Of a DNA stretch of 64,000 nt, positions 18,511 to 27,988 are shown in pieces (positions within the stretch are counted from its first letter, which is position 1; each line of letters begins with the position of its first letter). Origin of the DNA: Sulfitobacter sp. SK011 (lineage in GTDB: Bacteria; Pseudomonadota; Alphaproteobacteria; Rhodobacterales; Rhodobacteraceae); contig NZ_CP025803.1 of NCBI RefSeq assembly GCF_003352065.1, forward strand, positions 434,001 through 498,000, given 5' to 3'. The notes under the pieces were generated by a model. It was not told the DNA's origin. It made no database searches and saw nothing but the letters and a program-made list of their open reading frames with translations. The position numbers were made by a program, and so were the translations under genes.

Positions 18511-21500
18511 ATGGAACCCAACATATTTTCCTTTATCTGGAAATATTCCCGTCGCGATCAGCTGGCATTATTGCTGTTCACAATCGTCACCTTTCCATTT
18601 CTTTATGTGACGCTGGAACTGCCCAAACGCATCATCAACGACGCGATCGGATCAACCACCAGATTCGTTGATGTGTTTGGCTTTGAGGTCACCCAGGTGC
18701 AGTTCCTGTTGGCGCTGTGTTTTGCCTATCTGGCATCCGTTCTGGTGCATGGCCTGATGAAAATGCGTCTTAACACCATGAAGGGTGTCGTGGCGGAACG
18801 TCTGTTGCGTCGTTTCCGCTATCAGTTGATCGCGCGGATGATGCGCTTTCCGCATAGTTATTTTCAGGACACCAGCCAGGGCGAATTGGTTAGCATGGTG
18901 ACATCCGAGGCCGAGCCCATGGGCGGGCTGATGGGCGAAGCCGTGGCGCAGCCTGTGTTTCAGGCCGGTCAAATGCTCATCATATTGTTGTTCCTTTTTA
19001 TCCAATCGCTCTGGTTCGGCCTTGCTGGTGTGGCACTGATCCCGTTGCAGGCATGGCTGATCCCTTTGCTGCAACGTCAGATCAATCTGTTGAACAAGGA
19101 GCGTATCAAAGAGGTCCGCCATTTGTCTGCCGAGATCGGCGAGACGGCGGCAGGCATCACTGATTTGCGAACCAACGGGGGCTGGCGATTCCGATTGGCG
19201 ACGTTTACCGGTATTTTGGGGCGGCTCTTTGAAATCCGGTTTCGGATCTATCAAAAGAAGTTCTTCATGAAGTTTCTCAACAACTTCATCACGCAACTTA
19301 CTCCGTTCTTTTTCTATGCGGTTGGCGGTTATCTGGCGATCAACGGTGACATAACGGTTGGGGCGCTTGTCGCAGCGCTTGCAGCCTACAAAGACCTCAG
19401 CAATCCTTGGAAAGAACTGCTGACATATTACAATCAGACACAGGATATGTCGCTGCGCTGGGAAATCGTGATCGAACGTTTTGCCCCGAAAAACATGATA
19501 GACGAGGCATTGTTTGAGGGTGAGCCAGATCAAATTCCCCACTTGCGCGGCGACATCGATCTGACAAACGTCTCGGTGCGCAATGCCAGTGGCAATACCC
19601 TTCTGGACGACCTGACAATCCATATTCCGGCAGGCAGCCGCGTGGCGATCGAAGTGCCGACGCAGTCAGAAAGAACGGCGTTGGCCGAAATCTTGACCCG
19701 AGAAATTATTCCAACCCGCGGGAAAGTCAGAATTGGTGAGTTTGACCTGTCACGCCTCCATCAATCAGTCGTTGCGGCGCGCATCGGGTACGCGAGTTCA
19801 TCGCCCTATCTGTTTCAGGGGACGGTCGGCGACAATTTGTTGATGCCGCTGCGCACCAGCCCGAAAACGGTTTTGTGGGACCCAAAAAGCAGTGACCGTG
19901 AAACCATCGAAGCAATGCGTGCCGGCAACAGCCGTGATAGCCTGCGCGCCGATTGGCTTGATCCGGGGCTTGCAGGTCTAAACACCGACGAAGACATCCT
20001 CAAATGGTGGTTCCAAATCACGCAGGCATTGGGAACAGCCGAGGTATTGTTCGAACGCATGCTGAATTCTCGCATGGATGCGACAAAGCATGGGGAACTT
20101 GCCCGGCGGATCGTGTCGTTGCGCGATGAGGTGCACAAAAGGCTCAAGGCCAAAGGCTTGGACAAAGTTGTCAACCGGTTCGATCCTGACAAGTTCAATC
20201 CGTCAGTGCCTTTAGGGGGCAACCTTATGTTTGCGAGCCCGGCACGCAACATCAGCCCCCAAAGCCTTGTCGCTGAAAAATCGTTTTTGGCGATGATCAT
20301 TGATCAGGGCCTTGCGGAACAGGCCATCGCAATTTCACAAACCCTCATCGAAGGGCTGCACCAGACCTTTGGCATGGATGGAACCGGGCATCCATTGTTC
20401 ACGGCACTGGGTATTGAAGAGGCGCTTTACGAACAGCTTGTGGATATCGCCGGCCGCCGCCGCGAGATGGGCGACGAGGCGCTGACGCCAGACGAATTTG
20501 CACTGCTCCTAACTGTTCCATTCGCCTTTACGGCAGAACAGATCGGTCCGGCCTTTCCGGACAGCTTTAAAAAAGAAATCCTCCACATTCGCAAAACCAA
20601 CGGTGAAATGCTGCGGAAAAAGGCCAGTGCATTGTTTGTGCCCGTGGCACCGGAGAACTACCTGCCACGGCTGACGATCCTTGAAAACATGCTATATGGC
20701 CGATTGTCTTCGGTCGCCGGTTTGCAGGGTGATCTGGTGCAGGATGTCGTGGCCGAGGTGCTGGAAGAACACGGATTGCAGCAAATGGTTTCAGCGATCC
20801 TTTTTGATGTTGGCACAACAATAGGTGGCGCGAATTTGCCTGCGGTTTTTCAGGAACGCGTTGCCTTTGGTCGCGCTGCGATCAAGCGCCCCGATGTGTT
20901 GGTCTTTAACCAACTCCTCGCAGGTCAGGACGCCAAATCACAATCGGATATACGCAACAAGCTGAGCGCCCTTTTGCCCGAAAGCACCCAGATATATCTG
21001 GGCAGTAAGTTCGCTGCTCCGGAAGACTTCGACCTTCATATGGTCATCCGACATGGTCGCATTGTTGGGGTCGTCGAACAGGAAACAAGTGATGACGATG
21101 AAGGCACTTCCGACGATCTGCGTCGCAAACTACAGATCATTTCGCGAAATGATCTTTTCGGCAGTCTGGATGCCCGGAGCCAGCGCCTTCTGGCGTTTGC
21201 CGCCCAATGGTACGACGTTGACGCAGGACAACGTGTCTTCTCTATGGGCGAACGCCCTGATGCCGCTTATCTGTGTCTGTCGGGCCGTGCCGATTTGGGT
21301 TGGTTGGATGAATATGGCGTCTTGCACCATGTCTCGCAGGTTGAGCCGGGACGGTTGATCGGCGATCTGGCAATTATCCTCAATGAACCGCGGCAATTAA
21401 ACCTGACAGCGACTGAACCCACCAAGTTCTTGCGCATCGGTGCAGAAGAATTTTTGGCTGTGGTTGAAAATGATAAGACCGTATTGCTTCGGTTGCTCCA

Positions 21501-21618
21501 AACGGTCGCGGGGCATTTGACAGGTGCCGCAGAATTGTTACGTGCGTCACAAATTGAAGTTCCGCGCGAATTTGGGCCAGGGTTGCCCCCGCTGATCGAG
21601 GCAGAGGAAAAGAAGTGA
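18511..21618 (+). CDS. ABC exporter-like membrane protein with degenerate split NBD and C-terminal cNMP-binding domain
   Basis: A 1035-residue protein. Residues about 15-320 form an ABC type-1 exporter transmembrane domain (SYFQDTSQGELVSMVTSEAE, NNFITQLTPFFFYAVGGY). The following NBD is inactive by every motif. Walker A reads VPTQSERTA (about 380-389). A Q-loop-like SSPYLFQGTVGDNLL (about 430) is followed by a roughly 275-residue insertion. The NBD then resumes at PRLTILENMLYG (about 716). The signature is LPAVFQE, Walker B is VLVFNQ (Asp to Asn, Glu to Gln), and the switch is LGSKF with no histidine. Residues about 880-1010 look like a cyclic-nucleotide-binding domain (PDAAYLCLSGRADL, GRLIGDLAIILNEPR). 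It is probably a sensor or scaffold, not a pump. It overlaps the CPBP protease gene by GTGA. Confidence 0.85.
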   Translation: MEPNIFSFIWKYSRRDQLALLLFTIVTFPFLYVTLELPKRIINDAIGSTTRFVDVFGFEVTQVQFLLALCFAYLASVLVHGLMKMRLNTMKGVVAERLLRRFRYQLIARMMRFPHSYFQDTSQGELVSMVTSEAEPMGGLMGEAVAQPVFQAGQMLIILLFLFIQSLWFGLAGVALIPLQAWLIPLLQRQINLLNKERIKEVRHLSAEIGETAAGITDLRTNGGWRFRLATFTGILGRLFEIRFRIYQKKFFMKFLNNFITQLTPFFFYAVGGYLAINGDITVGALVAALAAYKDLSNPWKELLTYYNQTQDMSLRWEIVIERFAPKNMIDEALFEGEPDQIPHLRGDIDLTNVSVRNASGNTLLDDLTIHIPAGSRVAIEVPTQSERTALAEILTREIIPTRGKVRIGEFDLSRLHQSVVAARIGYASSSPYLFQGTVGDNLLMPLRTSPKTVLWDPKSSDRETIEAMRAGNSRDSLRADWLDPGLAGLNTDEDILKWWFQITQALGTAEVLFERMLNSRMDATKHGELARRIVSLRDEVHKRLKAKGLDKVVNRFDPDKFNPSVPLGGNLMFASPARNISPQSLVAEKSFLAMIIDQGLAEQAIAISQTLIEGLHQTFGMDGTGHPLFTALGIEEALYEQLVDIAGRRREMGDEALTPDEFALLLTVPFAFTAEQIGPAFPDSFKKEILHIRKTNGEMLRKKASALFVPVAPENYLPRLTILENMLYGRLSSVAGLQGDLVQDVVAEVLEEHGLQQMVSAILFDVGTTIGGANLPAVFQERVAFGRAAIKRPDVLVFNQLLAGQDAKSQSDIRNKLSALLPESTQIYLGSKFAAPEDFDLHMVIRHGRIVGVVEQETSDDDEGTSDDLRRKLQIISRNDLFGSLDARSQRLLAFAAQWYDVDAGQRVFSMGERPDAAYLCLSGRADLGWLDEYGVLHHVSQVEPGRLIGDLAIILNEPRQLNLTATEPTKFLRIGAEEFLAVVENDKTVLLRLLQTVAGHLTGAAELLRASQIEVPREFGPGLPPLIEAEEKK

Positions 21619-22514
21619 TCTGGCGATTGAACTATGCCGCGCATGAGCAGTTTATTGCGCCAGCGCGTGACAGCGCTGCATTATGGCGGCTTGTGTTGGG
21701 CTTTACTCTGGCATCGCTGGGGTATGTTGCGCTTAATCAGATGTTTTTTCAGGTCGTGTATTCGTTTCTGGGCGCGCAAAGCAGCGCGCTTTATGAGAAC
21801 TTGTTGAAAGGCAGTTCACCGCAGGCGATGTACCTGCTGCTTTTTAGCTTTGCATTCATGACAATGGCGGTTGGTGTCACCGTACGCATTGTGCACCGCA
21901 GATCGGCATTAGGTCTGCTGGGCGACCTGCGCCTTGCGTTGTCACAGTTCGGCGCGGTGTCCGCAGCCATGTTGGGCCTGATGATTGTGGTGTTTTTGTT
22001 GCCCCCTTGGGACATGGGCGGCGATTTCGTCGCGAACATGTCAGCCAGCCGTTGGGTCGTTCTGCTGCCGATTTCATTGGTGGCTGTCATGGTGCAGGTC
22101 AGCGCAGAAGAGATCGTTTTTCGAGGCTATGTACAGCAACAGCTGGCCGCCCGTTTCAAGTCGCCGCTGGTTTGGATGATCTTGCCATCAGTTCTGTTTG
22201 CACTGGGGCATTACCTACCCGACTCCGCGGGTGAAAATGCACTGTTTATTGCTGTTTGGGCAGGTCTATTCGGGATCATGATGGCCGATCTCACGGCCCG
22301 CGCGGGCACACTTGGCCCCGCGATCGCCGTGCACTTGTGGAATAACGTATCGGCAATCCTGATCGTGTCGCTGCCCGATGACCTTTCGGGTCTGGCGCTG
22401 TATCTGGCACCCTTCGGTCTAGGCGATGCCGCAGAAATACGCGCATGGCTGCCGGTTGATTTCGTCTTGATGTTCGTCTCATGGCTGGCGGCGCGGCTGG
22501 CCCTACGCCGCTGA
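21615..22514 (+). CDS. CPBP family intramembrane glutamic protease
   Basis: A 299-residue, multi-helix inner-membrane protein starting at a GTG that overlaps the previous stop (GTGA). The Abi/CAAX-protease motifs are complete: SAEEIVFRGY with the EExxxR pair near residue 163, FALGHYLP with its His near 199, and HLWNN near 239-243. These residues form the active site in Rce1-like proteases, so the protein is expected to cleave within the membrane. The coupling to the dead ABC-like protein suggests the two form one complex. The substrate is unknown. Confidence 0.9.
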   Translation: MIWRLNYAAHEQFIAPARDSAALWRLVLGFTLASLGYVALNQMFFQVVYSFLGAQSSALYENLLKGSSPQAMYLLLFSFAFMTMAVGVTVRIVHRRSALGLLGDLRLALSQFGAVSAAMLGLMIVVFLLPPWDMGGDFVANMSASRWVVLLPISLVAVMVQVSAEEIVFRGYVQQQLAARFKSPLVWMILPSVLFALGHYLPDSAGENALFIAVWAGLFGIMMADLTARAGTLGPAIAVHLWNNVSAILIVSLPDDLSGLALYLAPFGLGDAAEIRAWLPVDFVLMFVSWLAARLALRR

Positions 22515-22573
22515 TTGCAATTCACCGGCCGGCAGCTTATTTCAGATGCAACTGATGCCAACAGGGGCTGCAC

Positions 22574-23527
22574 ATGAACTGGATTACCAATTACGTCCGG
22601 CCACGGATCAACTCGATCTTTTCGCGCCGCGAAACGCCGGACAATCTTTGGACCAAATGTGATGATTGCGGCACCATGCTGTTTCATCGTGAGGTTTCCG
22701 ACAACCTGAACGTCTGTACCAACTGCGGCCACCACATGCCGATCACCCCGCGTGAGCGGTTTCAGACATTGTTCGACGGCGGTGTGTTTACAGAAGTCAA
22801 AGTTCCGGCCCCCACGCCGGACCCCCTGCATTTCCGGGACCAGAAGAAATATCCCGACCGCCTGAAAGCCGCGCAGAAACAAACGGCAGAGGCCGAAGCG
22901 ATGTTGGTGGCCACGGGCGAGATGGGCCGCACACCGATTGTCGCGGCAGGACAGGATTTTTCATTCATGGCCGGATCAATGGGCATGTATGTAGGCAACG
23001 CAATCATTGCCGCCGCCGAAGAGGCAGTGAAGCTAAAGCGCCCGCTGATCCTGTTTTCGGCCGCAGGGGGCGCGCGGATGCAGGAAGGGATTTTGTCACT
23101 GATGCAAATGCCGCGCACGACAGTGGCGGTGCAGATGCTCAAAGAGGCCGGATTGCCCTATATCGTTGTCCTGACCCATCCGACGACCGGTGGCGTCACG
23201 GCAAGCTATGCGATGCTGGGTGATGTTCACATTGCTGAACCCAACGCGTTGATCTGTTTTGCCGGGCCGCGCGTGATTGAACAAACCATACGCGAAAAGC
23301 TGCCCGATGGGTTCCAGCGCGCAGAATACCTGTTGGATCACGGTATGTTGGACCGCGTGACCCCGCGCACGCAACTGCGCGACGAGCTGATCAAAATCAC
23401 CCGAATGCTGCTTGGCATGCCGCCTGCTGTGCGCGGCGATCTGCCAGCGCCACGCGAGGGTGGCGAATTGGATCATGCGCTGAGCGATGTCGAAGAGGCG
23501 CAAGCCAAGGCAGATGCCAAAAAATGA
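22574..23527 (+). CDS. accD: Acetyl-CoA carboxylase carboxyltransferase subunit beta
   Basis: A 317-residue subunit of acetyl-CoA carboxylase, which makes malonyl-CoA for fatty acid synthesis. The N-terminal zinc finger has Cys at 29, 32, 48 and 51 (CDDCG, CTNCG). The crotonase-like carboxyltransferase core follows, with SAAGGARMQEGILSLMQMP and THPTTGGVTASYAMLGD. The C-terminal tail is charged and ends EEAQAKADAKK. The stop overlaps the folC start (ATGA at 23524-23527), the usual accD-folC pair. Confidence 0.98.
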   Translation: MNWITNYVRPRINSIFSRRETPDNLWTKCDDCGTMLFHREVSDNLNVCTNCGHHMPITPRERFQTLFDGGVFTEVKVPAPTPDPLHFRDQKKYPDRLKAAQKQTAEAEAMLVATGEMGRTPIVAAGQDFSFMAGSMGMYVGNAIIAAAEEAVKLKRPLILFSAAGGARMQEGILSLMQMPRTTVAVQMLKEAGLPYIVVLTHPTTGGVTASYAMLGDVHIAEPNALICFAGPRVIEQTIREKLPDGFQRAEYLLDHGMLDRVTPRTQLRDELIKITRMLLGMPPAVRGDLPAPREGGELDHALSDVEEAQAKADAKK

Positions 23528-24798
23528 CCACTCCGACGTCGGACGTCATCCTGGCCCGGATGATGGCGCTGCACCCCAAGATCATTGATCTGACACTGGA
23601 CCGCATGCACCGGTTGCTCAGCGCATTGGGCAATCCGCAAAATGATCTGCCGCCTGTGATCCATATTGCAGGCACGAATGGCAAAGGTTCAACGCAGGCC
23701 ATGATACGTGCGGGATTGGAGGCGATGGGCAAGTCGGTGCATGCCTATACCTCTCCGCATCTGGCCCGGTTCCATGAACGTATTCGTGTTGCCGGATCGT
23801 TGATTGACGAAGATGACCTCACAAAAGTTCTGGATGAATGCTATGCGGCCAATGGCGGCGAGAGCATCACCTATTTTGAGATCACCACCTGCGCGGCTCT
23901 GCTGGCGTTTGCGCGCACCCGTGCGGATTATACCTTGCTTGAGGTGGGGCTGGGTGGACGGCTTGATGCGACCAACGTCGTCGAGACACCGTTGCTCACA
24001 ATCATCACGCCTGTGTCGGTCGATCATCAGCAATATCTGGGCGACACTCTGGCCGAGATTGCCGGTGAAAAGGCAGGGATCATCAAGCGCCATGTACCAT
24101 GTGTCGTTGGACCGCAGGACGACGCGGGTTTGGATGTGATCGAGGCGGTCGCGGCCCGCAATGCCGCGCCTCTTTTGGCATATGGCCAGCATTGGCATGC
24201 AGGTGCCGAAGCCGGGCGCATGATCTATCAGGATGAGCGGGGCTTGCTTGATTTGCCACGGCCCAATTTGCCCGGTGATCATCAGATTATGAATGCTGGG
24301 GCAGCGCTGGCCGCCCTGCGCCATCTGGGCGCAGATGACGCTGCTTGCGAGGCGGCTGTGACCCAGGCCTACTGGCCCGCGCGCATGCAGCGTTTGAAAA
24401 CAGGACCGCTTGCCGATATCGCGGACCAAGCAGAACTATGGCTCGACGGTGGTCACAACCCCGCAGCAGGCGATGCAATCGCAGCGGTGCTAGCACAGGG
24501 CCCCAAACGTCCCACGCATTTGATTTGCGGCATGTTGAACACCAAGGACATTGGTGGATATCTGCGCCCTTTGGCGGCACATGCCACCACCCTGCATGCG
24601 GTTTCCATACCTGGGGAAACCGCGACGCTGCCTGCCGCTGATACTGCGGCTGCCGCACGCAAAGTGGGGATGGATGCCTTTGAAGCGCCAAGCGTGGCAC
24701 AAGCCCTGCGTGACATTGTGGCGAGCGATCCGACCGCCCGAGTGCTGATCTGTGGCTCACTTTATCTGGCCGGTGGCGTGTTGCGAGAAAACAGCTAA
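23524..24798 (+). CDS. folC: Bifunctional folylpolyglutamate synthase / dihydrofolate synthase
   Basis: A 424-residue Mur-ligase-family enzyme that adds glutamate to dihydropteroate and folates. The ATP-binding loop HIAGTNGKGST lies at residues 47-57. Then come the Mur-type central motifs TYFEITTCAALLAFA and LLEVGLGGRLDATNVV, DHQQYLGDTLAEIAGEKAGI, and the C-terminal domain entry LWLDGGHNPAAGDAI. Length is normal. It is translationally coupled to accD. The 112 bases after it hold no clear gene or terminator. Confidence 0.97.
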   Translation: MTTPTSDVILARMMALHPKIIDLTLDRMHRLLSALGNPQNDLPPVIHIAGTNGKGSTQAMIRAGLEAMGKSVHAYTSPHLARFHERIRVAGSLIDEDDLTKVLDECYAANGGESITYFEITTCAALLAFARTRADYTLLEVGLGGRLDATNVVETPLLTIITPVSVDHQQYLGDTLAEIAGEKAGIIKRHVPCVVGPQDDAGLDVIEAVAARNAAPLLAYGQHWHAGAEAGRMIYQDERGLLDLPRPNLPGDHQIMNAGAALAALRHLGADDAACEAAVTQAYWPARMQRLKTGPLADIADQAELWLDGGHNPAAGDAIAAVLAQGPKRPTHLICGMLNTKDIGGYLRPLAAHATTLHAVSIPGETATLPAADTAAAARKVGMDAFEAPSVAQALRDIVASDPTARVLICGSLYLAGGVLRENS

Positions 24799-24910
24799 CC
24801 CGCAGTATTTTGTGTGCTGAGCTGATCAATCATCAATATTTGGTGTATAGTTAGGCGTATTCAGGCGCGACACGCGCATGCAATAAATCAAAAGACCAAA
24901 GGTGAGCACC

Positions 24911-25105
24911 ATGGAAAGAAAGGACCAGACCGCGATTCTGCCGCCGTCAAAAGCAGATGCTTCAAACCGTTCTCAGGTGATCTTTATCGGCGTTGGCTTT
25001 GCCATCGTTGTGGGTGGTTTGTGGCTGCTTTATGATGTTGACGGCCCCTATCATCCAGACATCCCCGTGACCGAAACGCTGATCATCGACACCGCCGATT
25101 CCTAA
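24911..25105 (+). CDS. Small single-pass membrane protein
   Basis: A 64-residue protein with a short cytoplasmic N-terminus, one membrane helix at about 24-43 (VIFIGVGFAIVVGGLWLLYD) and a short acidic C-terminus (TETLIIDTADS). The ATG at 24911 follows AGGTGA at good spacing; the GTG within that element is unlikely. It runs convergently into zapE with a 9-base gap. I do not recognise a family. The composition and the ribosome binding site favour a real gene. Confidence 0.65.
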   Translation: MERKDQTAILPPSKADASNRSQVIFIGVGFAIVVGGLWLLYDVDGPYHPDIPVTETLIIDTADS

Positions 25106-25114
25106 GCGGGACGT

Positions 25115-26173
25115 CTAGTCGCCCCAGCCATCCGCCTGCATTTCACGCAGCCGCGACGCGGTGCGTTCAAATTCAAACGTGCCTTCGCCTTCGACATACA
25201 GCATTTCGGGTTTTGCGGCTGCCGAGCAAATGAGACGCACGCGTGCCTCATAAAGTGCATCGATCAAAGTCACAAACCTCTTCGCTTCATTGAAATTTGA
25301 TCGGCTGAGCGTGGGAATATCGTCAAGCAGCAAAACCCGAACGGCCTCAGCCAGGGCGAGATAATCGGCCGGGCCAAGGGCAGTACCACACAGGTCATGA
25401 AATTGCGCGCGCGCCATTCCGTTGTGAAACGCCGGGATCACCACGTCGCGGCCTTTGACACGCAGCGTTAGCGGTGTGCCGGGGCCACCGGCCAAATCGT
25501 CCCAAACCGCATTCATCGCGGCGCGGCTGTCGGCGTTGACCGGGGTAAAATACACTTGGGTCCCTGACAGGCGGTTCTGACGGTAATCGGTTGGGCTGAC
25601 CATTTCACGCACAACCATTTTTTCTTTGATCATTTCGATAAACGGAATGAAAAGGCTTCTGTTCAAACCATGTTTATAAAGCTCATCCGGCAATCGGTTT
25701 GAGGTCGTCACCACAACGACACCCGCAGCGAACAGGGCCTGAAACAACCGACCCACAATCATTGCATCGGTGATATCACTGATTTGCATCTCGTCGAATG
25801 CCAAGAGCCTCACCGAGGCAGCGACATCTGCAGCGACGGGGGCAATCGCATCGTTGACGCCGGTTTTGCGCGCCTCGTGCATCGCGGCATGAATTTCCTG
25901 CATGAAAGCGTGAAAATGCACCCGGCGCGATGGAATGTCGGGCAAGTGTTCAACAAACAAATCCATCAACATGGATTTACCACGGCCCACACCGCCCCAT
26001 AGGTACAGCCCCTTGGGCGGCTCCGGCGCTTTGCGAAACAGGCCCTTTTTCATCGGTTGGGACATGGCGTCGCGAATGCGATCAAACTCTGGTATCAGCG
26101 CTTCTTGCGCTGGATCAGATTGCAGTTTGCCCTCGTCAATCAGGCGGTCATAGGTTTCACGAAGGCTGGTCAT
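25115..26173 (-). CDS. zapE: Cell division protein ZapE (AFG1-like ATPase)
   Basis: A 352-residue P-loop ATPase of the AFG1/ZapE family. Walker A GGVGRGKS lies at residues 60-67, in the family context KGLYLWGGVGRGKSMLMD. Walker B is VRLLAFDEMQISDITDAM, followed by the sensor stretch VVVTTSNRLPDELYKHGLNR and the C-terminal LIDALYEARVRLICSA. It acts at the division site on FtsZ in E. coli, and its mitochondrial homologues link to protein turnover. No partner gene is adjacent. It has its own promoter region upstream (228 bases with no gene). Confidence 0.95.
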   Translation of the reverse strand: MTSLRETYDRLIDEGKLQSDPAQEALIPEFDRIRDAMSQPMKKGLFRKAPEPPKGLYLWGGVGRGKSMLMDLFVEHLPDIPSRRVHFHAFMQEIHAAMHEARKTGVNDAIAPVAADVAASVRLLAFDEMQISDITDAMIVGRLFQALFAAGVVVVTTSNRLPDELYKHGLNRSLFIPFIEMIKEKMVVREMVSPTDYRQNRLSGTQVYFTPVNADSRAAMNAVWDDLAGGPGTPLTLRVKGRDVVIPAFHNGMARAQFHDLCGTALGPADYLALAEAVRVLLLDDIPTLSRSNFNEAKRFVTLIDALYEARVRLICSAAAKPEMLYVEGEGTFEFERTASRLREMQADGWGD

Positions 26174-26401
26174 ACCACTGGCTTAGCGTGCAGATGCCCA
26201 GTTGAAAAGCCAAGGCTGCGCTTGGCTATCGATTTATCTGATCTGACCGGCATAGGCGGTGAATGGATCAGTGACATAGTTTAATCACCAAGAAGTTTGT
26301 TTGAACGCAAGCGGTTACGAACGCGGCGTCACCATGTGCCGCCGGTCAAAATTGAAATTCACTCAATCGCTCCTTCGTTCTGAGTTGCGGCAACGCCCCG
26401 A

Positions 26402-27322
26402 TCAGCCGCGCGCTTTCCAACGATCAAGGATGTAGCGGCTTGTCATCAGGTCCAGATGCGCGCCACCGCCATTTTTGAAGAGGGTGATCTCGTCGTTTGA
26501 GGTGCGCTTGAACTGATCAAGATCATAGTAATCCGCAACCAGCGTGTCTTTGGTGATGACACCAGCCTCAATGGGGATCTTAATCTCCCCGATATGGCCA
26601 ACGGTCGTGTCATAGCTGTCCACAAACACGCGAGCTCTCAACAACGCGTCATCGTCCACCTCGCGCATGTCGGGGCGATACGCACCAATCAGATCAAGGT
26701 GCTGACCCGGCTTTAGCCACGCACCCTTGATGAGTGGCTCGGTTGACATCGTAGCGCTGGTAATCACGTCAGCGGACCGAACGGCGGTCTCAAGGTCATC
26801 GGCTATACGTAGACCCGGCAATTCGGCGGCCATCGCATCGGCATTGGCGCGGGTACGGTTCCAGACGGTGAAATTGGCAGCCGGAAACGCGGCTGAATAG
26901 GCCGCATGCAATGCGCGCCCTTGGTTCCCAGCACCAACGATCAGGATATCCCGACTGTCTGGCCGTGCAAGGCGGCGGGCCGCAAGCAGGCTGTCACCGG
27001 CAGTTTTCCATTTGGTCACAAGGTGAAAATCGACAATCGCCTCCAGCGTGCCATCAGCATCTGCATAGAGGTTCAAACCGCCATTGATCATCGGTGTGCC
27101 ATGGGCGGGATTGTCGGGAAAAATAGTGGCTGATTTCACGGCGATTCCCAAGCCATCGATCCACGCTGCCCGGCTCAGCAATGTATCCTTGCCGCGGTAC
27201 AAAAAGGTATCGCCAATCTCAGCACGGGGCAGGGCGTGACCCGCCGACAGCGCATCGGTCAGTCCGATCCAGTCCAGCACCGCTTCGCCAGCGTCAAAGG
27301 GGATGAAGGGGATATCGTTCAT
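26402..27322 (-). CDS. Ornithine cyclodeaminase family protein
   Basis: A 306-residue protein of the ornithine cyclodeaminase/mu-crystallin family. The Rossmann motif is clear in ILIVGAGNQGRALHAAYSAAFP. The substrate-side elements FLYRGKDTLLSR and VKSATIFPDNPAHGTPMINGG, and the helix SADVITSATMSTEPLI, match the family. Members include ornithine cyclodeaminase, alanine dehydrogenase and ketimine reductases, and the substrate cannot be told here. The ATG at 27322 overlaps the stop of the HAD gene (ATGA at 27319-27322), so the two are coupled. The open frame extends 17 codons further upstream inside the HAD gene. Confidence 0.9.
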   Translation of the reverse strand: MNDIPFIPFDAGEAVLDWIGLTDALSAGHALPRAEIGDTFLYRGKDTLLSRAAWIDGLGIAVKSATIFPDNPAHGTPMINGGLNLYADADGTLEAIVDFHLVTKWKTAGDSLLAARRLARPDSRDILIVGAGNQGRALHAAYSAAFPAANFTVWNRTRANADAMAAELPGLRIADDLETAVRSADVITSATMSTEPLIKGAWLKPGQHLDLIGAYRPDMREVDDDALLRARVFVDSYDTTVGHIGEIKIPIEAGVITKDTLVADYYDLDQFKRTSNDEITLFKNGGGAHLDLMTSRYILDRWKARG

Positions 27323-27939
27323 GTCGCCTGCTCCTGGGTCAACAGGCCCGCGTCGACCAGCCTGTTCGCCCATCCCGCGGGCCCGTCAAACAAATGAGTT
27401 TGCCAGCCGCGTGCCGCTGCCCCGGCAATGTTGTCGGCCCGGTCATCGGTGAAAAGTAGGGCCTCGGGCGCAATGCCGCTGCTCTCTTCCAAGGTCTTGT
27501 ATATCAGAGGATTGGGTTTGATCATGCGCATATGTCCTGAGATGAAGTCACGGTCAAAGTCGCGCAGAAAGGGATAGTGCGTGGCCGCGAGATCATAGGT
27601 TTCAATGCCAAAATTGGTCAGCGAAAAAACCGGCACGCCGCGCGCCCGAAGCGCTTTCATCAACCGCACAGAATGATCAATGGCCGGGGTGGCCATGTCG
27701 GCCCAGCAATCGTTCCACATCCGGATTTCGGCGCGCCATTCCGGATATTGCTCGGCAGCTTCATAGACAACTTCGCGAATGTTCTCGCCCAAATCGACAC
27801 GGTCGTTCATCGCGTGCAGATCAACCGCGGCAAACATTTCGCGCCTTTTTTCAGGGCCAATGGCCTTGTCATAGAAACGCTCCGGTTGCCATTCGATCAG
27901 GACGTTACCAATGTCGAAAACGACAGCTTGAGGCACCAT
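27319..27939 (-). CDS. HAD-family hydrolase (YihX-like)
   Basis: A 206-residue haloacid-dehalogenase-type phosphatase. Motif I is VVFDIGNVLIEW, which has the catalytic nucleophile Asp but a Gly where most HAD phosphatases have the second Asp. This is usual in the YihX branch. Motif II is VFSLTNFG and motif IV is ALLFTDDRADNIAGAAARGW. YihX in E. coli is an alpha-glucose-1-phosphatase; the substrate here is not known. It is coupled to the downstream ornithine cyclodeaminase-like gene. Confidence 0.9.
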   Translation of the reverse strand: MVPQAVVFDIGNVLIEWQPERFYDKAIGPEKRREMFAAVDLHAMNDRVDLGENIREVVYEAAEQYPEWRAEIRMWNDCWADMATPAIDHSVRLMKALRARGVPVFSLTNFGIETYDLAATHYPFLRDFDRDFISGHMRMIKPNPLIYKTLEESSGIAPEALLFTDDRADNIAGAAARGWQTHLFDGPAGWANRLVDAGLLTQEQAT

Positions 27940-27988
27940 GTTCTATCCTTTTGTGTTGCAGTGGAAATCTTAGGCAGGTCCGTTGCGA

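Noticed and set aside
26174..26401. Possible gene or RNA in the 228-base gap upstream of zapE
   Set aside because: Only a short stem (AGCCAAG/CTTGGCT) was visible, with no T-run and no protein-like frame. I see nothing supportable beyond promoter space.
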